Shown here piece after piece: positions 1-10,640 of a stretch of 64,000 nt of DNA. Both the position numbers and the translations under genes were made by a program. Within the stretch, counting starts at the first letter, position 1, and each line of letters starts with the position of its first letter. Location: assembly GCF_000185305.1 (NCBI RefSeq), contig NZ_GL622200.1, forward strand, positions 1,662,330 through 1,726,329, in the 5' to 3' direction. Origin of the DNA: Aggregatibacter segnis ATCC 33393. GTDB taxonomy: Bacteria > Pseudomonadota > Gammaproteobacteria > Enterobacterales > Pasteurellaceae. The notes under the pieces are model-generated. The model was not told the DNA's origin. It searched no databases and worked only from the letters and a program-made list of their open reading frames with translations.

Positions 1-1184
<1,184 letters not shown>

Positions 1185-1204
1185 TTGATAATAAACCTAA
1201 TTAG

Positions 1205-1234
1205 AAAGGCGTATCGAATGGTACGCCTTTTTGT
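1205..1234 (+). terminator. Rho-independent terminator of tuf
   Basis: Nine-base perfect stem (AAAGGCGTA / TACGCCTTT) with an 8-nt loop, followed by a T-rich run, 20 bases after the tuf stop. Confidence 0.9.
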
Positions 1235-1280
1235 TTTCATCATGTTGATAAAACGAATCTGGTGAAAACACAATAAAAAA

Positions 1281-1317
1281 TGACCGCACTTTAATGAAAT
1301 AAAGTGCGGTCATTTTT
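1281..1317. terminator. Inverted uptake-signal pair acting as terminator
   Basis: Two complete uptake signals in opposite orientation (GACCGCACTTT and AAAGTGCGGTC) form an 11-bp stem around a 7-8 nt loop, with a T-run on the plus side and A-rich sequence on the other. It lies between the convergent tuf and tex genes and probably terminates tex on the minus strand. Confidence 0.8.
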
Positions 1318-1345
1318 TTAAATATTTTTAGTAAACTAGCATTTA

Positions 1346-3661
1346 CTATTTCTTCCAATTCTTCAACGCATCCGCAAAGGCATTGCCCATCGCATTATTT
1401 ACTCGTGGATTACTACGATCTTGGCGGGCATTATCTGAACGCGATTTTGCGGATAAAGTACGGTCAGATTTTCCGTCATTTTTCACCGCACTTTCATCTA
1501 AACGCATGGTTAATGCAATACGACGACGTGCCACATCCACTTCCAATACTTTCACTTTTACGACATCGCCGGTTTTCACCACTTGATGCGGATCTTCCAC
1601 GAATTTATCACTGAGGGAAGAAATATGAACCAAGCCGTCTTGGTGTACACCAATATCCACAAAGGCACCGAAATTGGTCACGTTAGTTACCGTACCTTCT
1701 AAGATCATACCTGCTTTCAAATCTGTGATTTCTTCCACACCCTCAGCAAAGGTGGCAGTTTTAAATTCACCGCGCGGGTCGCGCCCCGGTTTTTCCAATT
1801 CTTTGAAAATATCTTGAACCGTCGGCAAACCAAATTGCTCATCGGTAAACTGTTTTGCATCAAGCTGGCGCACTAAACTGGCATTGCCCATTAAATCCAG
1901 AATCGATTGCTCTGTTGCTTGCAGGATTTTTTCCACCACAGGATAGGCTTCCGGATGTACGCCGGAGGCATCTAATGGATTGTTGCCTGCGGCGATACGC
2001 ATAAACCCTGCGCATTGTTCAAAGGCTTTAGGGCCTAAACGCGGAACTTTTTTCAGTTGCTCACGGCTGTCAAAACGCCCGTTTTCATCACGGTATGTCA
2101 CAATATTCTGCGCTATCGTTTTGGTCATCCCCGCCACACGGGCTAATAACGGTACAGAGGCGGTGTTGAGATCCACCCCGACTGCATTTACACAGTCTTC
2201 CACCACCGCATCTAGTTTACGCGCTAATTGGCTTTGATTCACGTCATGTTGATACTGCCCCACACCAATGGCTTTCGGCTCAATTTTCACCAATTCTGCC
2301 AACGGATCCTGCAAACGACGAGCGATTGACACGGCTCCACGCAAGGATACATCCAAATCCGGAAATTCCTGTGCTGCCAATTCGGAAGCGGAATAGACGG
2401 AAGCACCCGCTTCGCTCACCACCACTGTTTGTGGTTTATTTTCTTTAATTTCCTTGATCACATCTTTGGCGAAACGTTCAGTCTCACGAGAGGCTGTCCC
2501 ATTTCCGATAGCAATCAATTCCACGTTGTGTTGTTTAATTAATTGGAAAATAGACAACATCGCACGCTCCATCTGCCCAGTGTGGGGATAAATGGTATCG
2601 GTTGCCAATAACTTACCAGTGTTATCCACCACAGCCACTTTCACGCCGGTACGTAGCCCCGGGTCTAACCCCATCGTGTTCTTGGCGCCTGCCGGTGCAG
2701 CCATTAAAAGTGCGGTCAGATTTCGTGCAAACACATCAATAGCTTCATCTTCCGCTTTCTCACGCAAGGTTGCCATAAGTTCCGTTTCCAAATGCAAGGC
2801 CACTTTAATTTTCCATGTCCAAGCAATCACTTGCTCACGCCATTTATCGGCAGGTTGGTCATTAAAACGAACACCTAAATAATCACGAATAATCTCTTCG
2901 CAATAACTCTGGCGACTCCCCTCTTCCGCTTCAGGATCCGCATTTAAACTTAATTGTAAAATGCCTTCATTACGGCCACGGAACATCGCCAAAGCACGAT
3001 GAGACGGCACATTTTTAAGCAGCTCTTGGTGATCAAAATAATCTTGGAATTTCGCACCTTCCGCCTCTTTACCCTCAATCACTTTAGAAACAATCAGCGC
3101 ATTTTTGCTTAAATAATCACGCACTTTCGCCAATAATCCAGCATCTTCGGCAAAACGTTCCATCAAAATATAACGAGCTCCGTCTAATGCAGCCTTAACA
3201 TCTGGTACGCCTTTCTCTGCATTTACATAATCAAGCGCGGTGCTTTCCGGCGATGTTTTTGGCTCATTCCAAAGCAAATCCGCCAATGGCTCAAGCCCCG
3301 CCTCAATGGCAATTTGACCTTTCGTACGGCGTTTGGGTTTAAACGGTAAATACAAATCTTCCAACTCGGTTTTGCTTTGCGTAGCTTGGATTTTGTCACG
3401 CAATTCATCCGTTAATTTGCCTTGTTCTTCAATGGATTTCAGAATAGTTTGGCGACGGTCTTCCAATTCGCGTAAATAAATTAAGCGGGTTTCAAAATGA
3501 CGCAATTGGGTGTCGTCTAGGCCGCCGGTGGCTTCTTTACGATAACGGGCAATAAAAGGAATCGTGTTTCCATCGTCTAATAATTGAATGGCGGCAAGAA
3601 TTTGACTATCGCGTACATTTAACTCTTGCGCGATAAGTTGGCTAATTTGCTGGTTTAACAT
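1346..3661 (-). CDS. tex: Tex-family S1 RNA-binding transcription accessory protein
   Basis: Cytoplasmic nucleic-acid-binding protein of the Tex family, implicated elsewhere in transcription and stress or toxin-gene expression. The 771 aa match the family length. Order of domains: N-terminal Tex helical region, a YqgF/RNase H-like domain starting near residue 330 ([12 protein letters not shown]), helix-hairpin-helix segments around 490-570 ([27 protein letters not shown]), and an S1 domain at about 650-720 ([25 protein letters not shown]). The C-terminal tail is basic and low in complexity. It is a single gene, divergent from greB; the start ATG is about 110 bases from the greB start. Confidence 0.96.
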   Translation of the reverse strand: MLNQQISQLIAQELNVRDSQILAAIQLLDDGNTIPFIARYRKEATGGLDDTQLRHFETRLIYLRELEDRRQTILKSIEEQGKLTDELRDKIQATQSKTELEDLYLPFKPKRRTKGQIAIEAGLEPLADLLWNEPKTSPESTALDYVNAEKGVPDVKAALDGARYILMERFAEDAGLLAKVRDYLSKNALIVSKVIEGKEAEGAKFQDYFDHQELLKNVPSHRALAMFRGRNEGILQLSLNADPEAEEGSRQSYCEEIIRDYLGVRFNDQPADKWREQVIAWTWKIKVALHLETELMATLREKAEDEAIDVFARNLTALLMAAPAGAKNTMGLDPGLRTGVKVAVVDNTGKLLATDTIYPHTGQMERAMLSIFQLIKQHNVELIAIGNGTASRETERFAKDVIKEIKENKPQTVVVSEAGASVYSASELAAQEFPDLDVSLRGAVSIARRLQDPLAELVKIEPKAIGVGQYQHDVNQSQLARKLDAVVEDCVNAVGVDLNTASVPLLARVAGMTKTIAQNIVTYRDENGRFDSREQLKKVPRLGPKAFEQCAGFMRIAAGNNPLDASGVHPEAYPVVEKILQATEQSILDLMGNASLVRQLDAKQFTDEQFGLPTVQDIFKELEKPGRDPRGEFKTATFAEGVEEITDLKAGMILEGTVTNVTNFGAFVDIGVHQDGLVHISSLSDKFVEDPHQVVKTGDVVKVKVLEVDVARRRIALTMRLDESAVKNDGKSDRTLSAKSRSDNARQDRSNPRVNNAMGNAFADALKNWKK

Positions 3662-3743
3662 GATATGTACTTCTTAATAATGAAAAAACGGGCATAGCAT
3701 ACTGTTTTTGCGCAAGAGGCTCAAATGTTTGTTCCTTTTTCGG

Positions 3744-3749
3744 TATAAT
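3744..3749 (+). promoter_or_regulatory. Probable -10 box of the greB promoter
   Basis: A perfect TATAAT lies 25 bases ahead of the greB start. No good -35 box is visible at the usual spacing, so the assignment rests on the -10 only. Confidence 0.45.
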
Positions 3750-3773
3750 TTTACGGCAATTGAGGACAGGATG

Positions 3774-4253
3774 ATGGCAAAGTCAAATTACATTACCCGA
3801 CAAGGCTGGAATGTGTTGGATCGGGAATTAAAATTTTTATGGAAAGAAGAACGCCCGCAAGTCACACAGGCGGTATCTGATGCTGCCGCATTGGGCGATC
3901 GCAGTGAAAACGCGGAATATATTTACGGTAAACGCCGATTACGGGAAATTGATCGCCGTGTACGCTTTCTCACTAAACGGCTGGAAGTACTACAAATCGT
4001 GGATTATTCCCCGAAGCAAGAAGGAAAAGTGTTTTTCGGTGCGTGGGTGGAGCTAGAAAACGAAGATGGCGAAGTTAAACAATATCGTATTGTGGGCTGT
4101 GATGAATTTGATCCGGCGAAAAACTGGATTTCCATTGATTCACCGGTAGCTCGCGCCTTAATTGGTAAAGAAGAAGACGATGAAATTACCGTAGAAACGC
4201 CTTCCGGTAAGATTCAGCTCTATGTGAACCGTATTTGGTATGAAAAGGTTTAG
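3774..4253 (+). CDS. greB: Transcription elongation factor GreB
   Basis: Binds the RNA polymerase secondary channel and stimulates cleavage of backtracked transcripts. N-terminal coiled coil with the acidic tip residues in LGDRSENAEY (D42 and E45), the GreB-typical basic stretch KRRLREIDRRVRFLTKR, and a C-terminal FKBP-like domain containing VDYSPKQEGKVFFGAWVE. I chose the second of two adjacent ATGs (3771 and 3774) because GAGG at 3762 is then 8 nt away and the N-terminus fits E. coli GreB; an upstream extension to 3708 would run through the promoter. 159 aa. A USS-derived hairpin follows the stop. Confidence 0.95.
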   Translation: MAKSNYITRQGWNVLDRELKFLWKEERPQVTQAVSDAAALGDRSENAEYIYGKRRLREIDRRVRFLTKRLEVLQIVDYSPKQEGKVFFGAWVELENEDGEVKQYRIVGCDEFDPAKNWISIDSPVARALIGKEEDDEITVETPSGKIQLYVNRIWYEKV

Positions 4254-4260
4254 TTAAGGT

Positions 4261-4301
4261 AAAGTGCGGTCAGAAAATTCAGTGAATTTTCTGCGCACAT
4301 T
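4261..4301. terminator. Long USS-derived hairpin between convergent greB and mreD
   Basis: The left arm is a full uptake signal followed by CAGAAAATTC. The right arm GAATTTTCTG continues into CGCACATT, a degenerate reverse uptake signal, giving a stem close to 20 bp with a 3-nt loop. It ends on the mreD stop codon and could serve both converging genes. Confidence 0.65.
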
Positions 4302-4788
4302 AACTCAAACTTAAATAACGACGGATTTTTCTGAGAAGTAAGAAAATCCAAGGCCAAAGTACACCACTGGCTAACGCCCCGAAAATTTCTTGCCAGTTAA
4401 AATTGGCGCTATGCAAAACAAATTCAATCAAGAAAATACTGACTCGAATAGCAAAAACGAAGCCCACCAGCAACAAACTTTGCATCCATAAGGAAAGGTT
4501 GCGCAACCGTAAATGATGTCGAGTAATGAGATACGCGAATAAGGACATCACTAAGGCATGCACACCAAGTGTTGAGCCAAGCACCATATCCCAGATAATA
4601 CCGATAATAAACGCCCACCCAATATTGACTTTATGCGGAATTGACAACGCCCAATAGGCAAACACCAAAACAATCCATGCCGGTTTAAAACTCTGGAAAC
4701 CAGATGGCCATGGCGCCAATTCCATCACTAAAGCAATCGTAAAAATTGCCGTCAGCACAAGACATTGAAAGAAAAATCGACCTTGCAT
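4300..4788 (-). CDS. mreD: Rod shape-determining membrane protein MreD
   Basis: Integral inner-membrane partner of MreC and MreB in the elongasome, which directs lateral wall synthesis in rod-shaped cells. The 162 residues are almost all hydrophobic, with about five to six predicted membrane segments and short basic loops (RHHLRLRN, RKIRRYL at the C-terminus), as usual for MreD. The start overlaps the last base of mreC, implying translational coupling. Third gene of mreBCD. Confidence 0.95.
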   Translation of the reverse strand: MQGRFFFQCLVLTAIFTIALVMELAPWPSGFQSFKPAWIVLVFAYWALSIPHKVNIGWAFIIGIIWDMVLGSTLGVHALVMSLFAYLITRHHLRLRNLSLWMQSLLLVGFVFAIRVSIFLIEFVLHSANFNWQEIFGALASGVLWPWIFLLLRKIRRYLSLS

Positions 4789-5864
4789 TAATCTTCCTCT
4801 CTGTGAGATTGATTTGGTAACGGTGGATGATTCATCTCATTTTGCGAATCCGTTGGTGCTTCTGCCGGCATGTATTCAGTTGGTAATGGCGAAGTCATAT
4901 TATTGCTCGGGTCATTCTCTACCGGGACAACGGTTTTCTTCACTTTATTGGCTTCGGCCCCTTGATTATCAAGACGTTGTTGAACCACCTTACGCACTTC
5001 TTCCGGCGTAATGGTTTTCGCTTTACGCATATCTTCATTCGTTGGCCACAATAAAAGCACATAACGCAATTTATCAATAGAAGCCAAGGGTTTTGCCGTT
5101 ACTGTCGCAAAATAATTTTTTCCATTTCTGGAAACTGATTCCACGATCGCCACCGGATAGCCTTCCAAGAAACGCCCGCCTAAACCCGATGTGACTAATA
5201 AATCGCCTTTTTGAATATCAACGGAACGCGGCACATTATCTAACGTCAATTCATCACTATGTCCTGTTCCGTTAGCGATCAAACGTACGTCATTACGCAA
5301 TACTTGAACCGGAACGGCATGCGTCACATCCGTAATCAACAAAATACGGCTGGTGTTTTCCCCCACTGAAATAATTTGTCCAACGACGCCTTTCTCATCA
5401 ATCACCGGCTGACCGACATAAGCCCCGTCTTTTTCACCTTGATTGATCACGATTTGTTGACGATAAACATCTGTTTCGGCAGTCAATACTTCTGCAATTT
5501 TTTTGTATTCGTCGGTTCGTAATGGTGAATTTAGTAATAAACGTAAACGTTGGTTTTCAACTCTTAACTGATCAAGCAACAGTAAATCGGCATTTTTTTC
5601 ACGCAATTGCTCTTTTAACACGCGATTTTCAATTTGCAGTTTATTGGTATCCACCAAATTATCAGAAACACCATCTAACACCGCACGAGGTGTATTTGCT
5701 AAATAATAGAGACTACCGACCGCTGTTTCTAGAAAGCCGCGGGCTTGAATTATCGCATTCGTTTGTCCGTCAGATAGGATTAAACCGACAGAAGCGGTAA
5801 CAGCTAAAAAGAGTTTCAATCCTAAGGGAGGGGTCTTACCGAAGATAGGTTTCATTGTCGTCAA
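4788..5864 (-). CDS. mreC: Cell shape-determining protein MreC
   Basis: Bitopic periplasmic scaffold linking MreB and MreD to the elongation-specific penicillin-binding protein and RodA. The 358 aa contain a short cytoplasmic N-terminus, one membrane segment at about 15-32 (LKLFLAVTASVGLIL), a coiled coil at about 75-112 (ENRVLKEQLREKNADLLLL), two beta-barrel domains at about 115-275, and a Pro/Asn-rich, poorly conserved tail after about residue 300. The long tail resembles other Pasteurellaceae MreC proteins. An inverted uptake-signal hairpin separates it from mreB. Confidence 0.95.
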   Translation of the reverse strand: MTTMKPIFGKTPPLGLKLFLAVTASVGLILSDGQTNAIIQARGFLETAVGSLYYLANTPRAVLDGVSDNLVDTNKLQIENRVLKEQLREKNADLLLLDQLRVENQRLRLLLNSPLRTDEYKKIAEVLTAETDVYRQQIVINQGEKDGAYVGQPVIDEKGVVGQIISVGENTSRILLITDVTHAVPVQVLRNDVRLIANGTGHSDELTLDNVPRSVDIQKGDLLVTSGLGGRFLEGYPVAIVESVSRNGKNYFATVTAKPLASIDKLRYVLLLWPTNEDMRKAKTITPEEVRKVVQQRLDNQGAEANKVKKTVVPVENDPSNNMTSPLPTEYMPAEAPTDSQNEMNHPPLPNQSHREED

Positions 5865-5875
5865 TTCCGACTAAA

Positions 5876-5911
5876 TAAAAGTGCGGTCATTTTTAACCGC
5901 ACTTTTTCTTG
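5876..5911 (-). terminator. Inverted USS hairpin inside the mreBCD operon
   Basis: AAAAGTGCGGT and ACCGCACTTTT form a stem with a loop of about 8 nt in the 57-base gap between mreB and mreC, with T-runs outside on both strands. It has the shape of an intrinsic terminator but sits within an operon, so partial termination is possible. Confidence 0.6.
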
Positions 5912-5921
5912 TTCATCAAGC

Positions 5922-6977
5922 TTAAATTTCGTCGCTGAAAATATCGCCGCCGTGCATATCAATCATATCCAAGGCCTCACCGCCGCCACGAGCAACACAA
6001 GTAAGCGGATCTTCTGCCACAATCGTCGGCACGCCGGATTCTTTCGCTAACAATATATCAATATTGCGTAACAAAGCACCACCACCGGTCAACACCATGC
6101 CGCGCTCGAAAATATCGGCAGCATGTTCCGGTTGGCATTCTTCTAATGCAGTACGTACTGCCGCGACAATGCCACTCAATGGTTGGCGAATCGCCTCTAA
6201 AACATCTTGAGAGGTTAAGGTAATGGAACGTGGTGCACCTTCTGCAATATTGGAACAATGCACTTCCATTTGTTTGACTTCATCGCCTTCTTGAATGTAC
6301 GCAATACCAATTTCTTGTTTAATACGTTCAGCGGTTGGTTCACCAATAATGGAACCAAAGTTTTTACGCACATAAGACACGATAGCTTCATCAAAACTGT
6401 CACCACCAATGCGCACAGAAGAAGAATAAACGATGCCGTTTAAAGAAATTACTGCAACTTCTGTCGTACCACCACCGATATCAATGACCATGGAACCTGT
6501 TGCAGTCGAAACCGGTAACTTCGCCCCAATAGCTGCTGCCATTGGTTCTTCGATTAAATACACTTCGCGAGCACCAGCCCCCATGGCAGATTCTTTAATC
6601 GCACGACGTTCTACTTGAGTTGCACCTGCCGGCACACAAATCAACACACGCGGACTTGGACGCATGAAGTTGCCGCTGTGAACCTGTTTAATAAAGTACT
6701 GCAACATTTTTTCGGTCACGAAAAAGTCTGCAATCACGCCATCTTTCATCGGACGGATAGCTTCGATACTTTTCGGTGTACGCCCTAACATTTGTTTCGC
6801 TTCTTTACCTACCGCAGCAATGCTTTTTAATGAGCCGCTACGATCGCGACGAATCGCTACGACGGAAGGCTCATCAAGAACAATACCCTGTCCTTTCACA
6901 TAAATTAATGTATTTGCTGTACCAAGATCGATTGAAAGATCGTTAGAAAATAAACCGCGAATTTTTTTAAATAACAT
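5922..6977 (-). CDS. mreB: Rod shape-determining actin homologue MreB
   Basis: ATP-binding bacterial actin that positions the wall elongation machinery under the inner membrane. 351 aa, slightly longer than E. coli MreB (347). Actin-fold motifs: phosphate-1 [13 protein letters not shown] near residues 17-29, phosphate-2 [13 protein letters not shown] near 167-179, adenosine motif [12 protein letters not shown] near 300. The N-terminal [12 protein letters not shown] is the amphipathic membrane-binding helix. First gene of mreBCD; the 236 bases upstream hold the divergent mreB and rnr promoters. Confidence 0.98.
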   Translation of the reverse strand: MLFKKIRGLFSNDLSIDLGTANTLIYVKGQGIVLDEPSVVAIRRDRSGSLKSIAAVGKEAKQMLGRTPKSIEAIRPMKDGVIADFFVTEKMLQYFIKQVHSGNFMRPSPRVLICVPAGATQVERRAIKESAMGAGAREVYLIEEPMAAAIGAKLPVSTATGSMVIDIGGGTTEVAVISLNGIVYSSSVRIGGDSFDEAIVSYVRKNFGSIIGEPTAERIKQEIGIAYIQEGDEVKQMEVHCSNIAEGAPRSITLTSQDVLEAIRQPLSGIVAAVRTALEECQPEHAADIFERGMVLTGGGALLRNIDILLAKESGVPTIVAEDPLTCVARGGGEALDMIDMHGGDIFSDEI

Positions 6978-7213
6978 ACGTATTCCACTGAACTAAATTG
7001 AATAAAACAAGCTCATTTTCGAGCGTTAAAAAATTGCGCTAAATGTACCAAAAAATGCGCGCCTATAACAGAAAATTTTATGTTTCAGCGGCAAAAAATT
7101 ACAATTTAACGATGAGCTTGATGCTTTTCCACAAGCTACCGAACCGCAATTTCCCTTGCTTTAGACAAAACAGCGTGTAAACTGACCGCACTTTATTTGA
7201 TGAAAAGAAAATT
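6978..7213. other. Divergent mreB/rnr intergenic region
   Basis: AT-rich gap that must contain both divergent promoters. An uptake signal (ACCGCACTT near 7185) lies about 20 bases ahead of the rnr start. I see no convincing operator, and no -35/-10 pair with canonical spacing that I would defend. Confidence 0.5.
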
Positions 7214-9604
7214 ATGGCGAAAAAAACAAACAAAGCGATATTGCAAGATCCGAATTATGCAAAGGAATTGGCAAAATATGACAATCCGATTCCGAGTCGT
7301 GACTTTATTCTGCAAGTGATTCGCAAACAGAATTCTCCTATGAGCAAAGAGGAGATTTTTAAAACCCTTGCCATTGTAAATGAAGAACAACAAGAAGCCA
7401 TGCGCCGTCGTTTACGCGCCATGGAAAATGACGGCCAGTTAGTGTTCACCAAACGCAAATGTTATGCCTTACCGGAAAAACTGGATTTACTTAAAGGCAT
7501 GGTGATAGGCCATCGAGAAGGCTTCGGTTTTTTACAAGTCGAAGGAAAAAAAGAAGACTTTTTTATTCCCAATGTGCAAATGCAGAAAGTCATGCACGGC
7601 GATTATGTGTTGGCGCAACCTAACGGATTTGACCGCAAAGGTCGTCCGGAAGTGCGCATTGTGCGTGTATTGGAAGCGAATAAAAAACAAATTGTCGGTC
7701 GTTTTTTCCTTGAGCAAGGCATAGGTTATGTAGTGCCGGACGACAGCCGTATTACACGCGATATTTTAATTCCTGATAACGCCCGTCTTGGTGCCCGCAT
7801 GGGGCAAGTCGTAGTGGTGGAACTCCACCCGCGTACAGCGCCGTTTTTCCAACCTATCGGCAAAATTACCGAAGTACTGGGTGACAATATGGCGAAGGGC
7901 ATGGAAGTGGAAATTGCCATTCGTAAACATGATATTCCCCACAGTTTCCCAAGTGCGGTAGAAAAACAACTTAAAAAATGGGCTGAAAACGTGCCTGAAG
8001 AGGCTAAACGTAGTCGTGTAGATTTGCGTGACTTGCCGTTAGTGACCATTGATGGAGAAGATGCACGCGATTTTGACGATGCGGTATTTTGCCAAAAACA
8101 AGGCAAAGGCTGGAAACTTTGGGTGGCCATTGCTGATGTAAGCTATTACGTTCGACCGAAAAGCGCATTGGACACAGAAGCCTATAATCGAGGCAATTCC
8201 GTCTATTTTCCAAATCGCGTCGTACCGATGTTGCCGGAAAAACTCTCCAATGGTTTGTGCTCGTTAAATCCGCAAGTGGATCGCTTATGCATGGTGTGTG
8301 AAATCACGCTCTCCGCTAAAGGCAAAATGACAGACTATCAATTTTACGAAGCAGTGATGAATTCCCATGCCCGTTTAACCTATAACAAAGTGGCAAAAAT
8401 ACTGGAAAAAGACACCGCACTTTGTGAACGTTACGCCTCATTAGCGCCTCATTTGCAAGATCTGCATGACATGTATCAAGCATTAGTGAAAGCCCGCCAG
8501 CAACGTGGTGCCATTGAATTTGAAACCATTGAAAGTAAATTTATTTTCAATGCGTTGGGACGTATTGAACGTATTGAGCCGGTTGTGCGTAACGATGCCC
8601 ATAAAATCATTGAAGAATGTATGATTTTGGCAAATATTGCGTCTGCCAACTTCATGGCGAAACATCAAGAACCGGCGCTATACCGCATTCATGCCGTACC
8701 AAGTGAAGAAAAACTCACGGCATTTCGCAGTTTCTTGGCGGAATGTGGCTTGAGTCTATCCGGTGGGAATAAACCGACACCGATGGATTACGCACAGTTA
8801 CTTGAACAGATTAAACAACGCCCGGATCATGAATTAATTCAAACCATGTTGTTACGTTCCATGAGCCAAGCGGTTTACAGCGCCGACAACATCGGCCACT
8901 TCGGATTGGCGCTAGAAGAATATGCTCATTTCACCTCACCGATTCGCCGTTATCCCGATTTAACCTTGCACCGCAGCATTAAATATTTATTAGCGAAAAA
9001 GAAAGGTTCTAAACGTAAAACCACCGACACCGGCGGATATCATTATCAACTTGAGGAAATGGATGTCTTTGGCGCACATTGTTCCTCCACAGAACGCCGT
9101 GCCGACGATGCCACCCGTGAAGTCGCCGATTGGCTAAAATGCGAATACATGCAAGATCATGTGGGCGAAGAATTTGACGGTGTCATTTCTTCCGTGACCG
9201 GTTTCGGCTTCTTTGTCCGTTTGAATGATCTGTTTATCGATGGCTTAGTGCATATTTCCGGTTTGGCGAATGACTACTACTTATTCGATATGCCGAAACA
9301 ACGCCTTATTGGTGAAAACAACGGCATGATTTTCCGACTCGGTGATGCCGTGAAAGTGCGTGTAGAAGCCGTGAGTTTAGAACAAAAACAAATTGATTTT
9401 TCCTTAATTTCAAGTGAACGCAAGCCGAAACGTAGTGGTAAAACGGCACGAACGAAAGCCAAGAAAACCGAAGTAAAGCCTTCCAAGAAGACGTCGACCA
9501 AGAAAAAGGCAAAAGCAGAAAAAAGTGCGGTCAAAAAAAGTCACGTATCTAAAATGAAACCGAAAGCCACCAAAACGAACAAGGTAAAGAAAAAACATGA
9601 GTGA
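7214..9604 (+). CDS. rnr: Ribonuclease R
   Basis: Processive 3'-5' exoribonuclease of the RNB family, able to degrade structured RNA, rRNA fragments and trans-translated messages. 796 aa: N-terminal winged-helix region (about 25-80), two cold-shock domains (about 85-240), RNB catalytic domain with its metal-binding acidic cluster [12 protein letters not shown] near 280-291, S1 domain at about 655-735 ([15 protein letters not shown]), then a Lys/Thr-rich tail of about 60 residues. The tail is strongly basic and contains an uptake signal read as Lys-Ser-Ala-Val-Lys. The gene overlaps rlmB by 8 bases. Confidence 0.98.
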   Translation: MAKKTNKAILQDPNYAKELAKYDNPIPSRDFILQVIRKQNSPMSKEEIFKTLAIVNEEQQEAMRRRLRAMENDGQLVFTKRKCYALPEKLDLLKGMVIGHREGFGFLQVEGKKEDFFIPNVQMQKVMHGDYVLAQPNGFDRKGRPEVRIVRVLEANKKQIVGRFFLEQGIGYVVPDDSRITRDILIPDNARLGARMGQVVVVELHPRTAPFFQPIGKITEVLGDNMAKGMEVEIAIRKHDIPHSFPSAVEKQLKKWAENVPEEAKRSRVDLRDLPLVTIDGEDARDFDDAVFCQKQGKGWKLWVAIADVSYYVRPKSALDTEAYNRGNSVYFPNRVVPMLPEKLSNGLCSLNPQVDRLCMVCEITLSAKGKMTDYQFYEAVMNSHARLTYNKVAKILEKDTALCERYASLAPHLQDLHDMYQALVKARQQRGAIEFETIESKFIFNALGRIERIEPVVRNDAHKIIEECMILANIASANFMAKHQEPALYRIHAVPSEEKLTAFRSFLAECGLSLSGGNKPTPMDYAQLLEQIKQRPDHELIQTMLLRSMSQAVYSADNIGHFGLALEEYAHFTSPIRRYPDLTLHRSIKYLLAKKKGSKRKTTDTGGYHYQLEEMDVFGAHCSSTERRADDATREVADWLKCEYMQDHVGEEFDGVISSVTGFGFFVRLNDLFIDGLVHISGLANDYYLFDMPKQRLIGENNGMIFRLGDAVKVRVEAVSLEQKQIDFSLISSERKPKRSGKTARTKAKKTEVKPSKKTSTKKKAKAEKSAVKKSHVSKMKPKATKTNKVKKKHE

Positions 9605-10334
9605 AACAATTTATGGCATCCATGCAGTAAAAGCATTTGTCTCTAATCATCCGGAACGTTTAATTGAAGTGTTAGCGTTAAAAGGCCGAGACGACCAACG
9701 TTTGCAACCCTTAATTAATGAAATTCAACGACTTGGTATTTCTGTTCAGTTTTTGAATCGTCAAACGTTGGACAAAAAAGCAGAGGGTGAAGTGCACCAA
9801 GGCATTATTGCGCGAGTGCACTCGTTACCTGAATTAAATGAGCATGATTTGGATCGTTTACTCGAAACGCGCAACGTGCCTTTGTTATTGGTTTTAGATG
9901 GTGTCACCGATCCACATAACCTTGGTGCTTGTTTGCGAACGGCAGATGCTGCAGGCGTAAGTGCGGTGATTGTGCCGAAAGATAAATCTGCCCAACTTAA
10001 TTCTACTGCACGAAAGGTCGCCTGTGGCGCAGCAGAAAATGTCCCGCTTATTCGAGTGACTAACCTTGCCCGTACCCTGCGTGATCTACAAGAACGACAC
10101 AATGTATGGGTTGTTGGCACCGCCGGTGAAGCCACCGAAACCCTCTATCAAACCAAGCTCACTGGTGCCTTGGCATTGGTCATGGGGGCAGAAGGCGAAG
10201 GCATGCGCCGCTTAACCCGTGAGCATTGCGATCAACTGATCAGCATTCCAATGGCCGGCTCGGTTTCATCTCTCAATGTCTCCGTAGCGACCGGTGTTTG
10301 TTTGTTTGAAATCGTCCGCCAACGGTTAGGCTGA
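9597..10334 (+). CDS. rlmB: 23S rRNA (guanosine-2'-O-)-methyltransferase RlmB
   Basis: SPOUT-class methyltransferase for G2251 of 23S rRNA (E. coli numbering), using S-adenosylmethionine. 245 aa with an N-terminal L30e-like substrate-binding domain (about 1-75) and the SpoU domain carrying [21 protein letters not shown] (motif 1, about 100-120), [11 protein letters not shown] (motif 2, about 196-206) and [16 protein letters not shown] (motif 3). It overlaps the rnr stop, so the two are co-transcribed and probably coupled, an arrangement also seen in Enterobacteriaceae. Confidence 0.97.
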   Translation: MSETIYGIHAVKAFVSNHPERLIEVLALKGRDDQRLQPLINEIQRLGISVQFLNRQTLDKKAEGEVHQGIIARVHSLPELNEHDLDRLLETRNVPLLLVLDGVTDPHNLGACLRTADAAGVSAVIVPKDKSAQLNSTARKVACGAAENVPLIRVTNLARTLRDLQERHNVWVVGTAGEATETLYQTKLTGALALVMGAEGEGMRRLTREHCDQLISIPMAGSVSSLNVSVATGVCLFEIVRQRLG

Positions 10335-10352
10335 TTTAGCGAGTAAGATATT

Positions 10353-10387
10353 GAAAAAGTGAGGCGATTTTTGACCGCACTTTTTCT
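10353..10387 (+). terminator. Degenerate inverted USS hairpin after rlmB
   Basis: A perfect reverse uptake signal (GACCGCACTTTTT) faces an imperfect one (AAAAAGTGAGGC). The arms pair with two mismatches and end in a T-run, 20-50 bases past the rlmB stop. Confidence 0.55.
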
Positions 10388-10396
10388 CATCCAGAT

Positions 10397-10432
10397 AAAA
10401 ATAAGCGCTTAGAATAGCGCTTATTTTTTTAT
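10397..10432 (+). terminator. Rho-independent terminator after rnr-rlmB
   Basis: Ten-base stem AATAAGCGCT / AGCGCTTATT with a 6-nt loop followed by seven further T residues. A second, stronger terminator behind the USS hairpin. Confidence 0.85.
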
Positions 10433-10455
10433 TTACCCCTACAATTTATGAGCGA

Positions 10456-10478
10456 AAATGAACAGCTGATGTTCATTT
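10456..10478. promoter_or_regulatory. Palindrome upstream of glpT, candidate GlpR operator
   Basis: AAATGAACA and TGTTCATTT form a perfect 9-base inverted repeat separated by 5 nt, about 45 bases before the CRP site. GlpR operators in E. coli are built from TGTTCG-type half sites, so a GlpR role is plausible from sequence and context but unproven, and the half sites here face the other way. Confidence 0.4.
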
Positions 10479-10520
10479 AGCAACGACAAACATTTCGTAT
10501 TCAATCAAAAGTGCGATTAT

Positions 10521-10542
10521 TTTTGTGATATTTCTCACAAAA
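10521..10542. promoter_or_regulatory. CRP-binding site upstream of glpT
   Basis: TGTGA-N6-TCACA matches the CRP consensus at all ten core positions. If transcription starts near 10592, downstream of the -10-like TATCAT at 10579, the site is centred near -60, the classic class I position. Fits catabolite control of glycerol-3-phosphate uptake. Confidence 0.8.
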
Positions 10543-10640
10543 CACCATAATTTTGCTTTCCTGTTTTTATATTTGCTTTATCATTCCTGCGTTCTTTTCA
10601 TATAAAGACAATATTACTTATTTAACTCTTGGAGAATTTT

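Noticed and set aside
1383-1614. Plus-strand open frames inside tex, and similar long antisense frames inside rnr, tamB, pckA and nqr genes
   Set aside because: They are antisense shadows of conserved genes with no ribosome sites or recognisable products.
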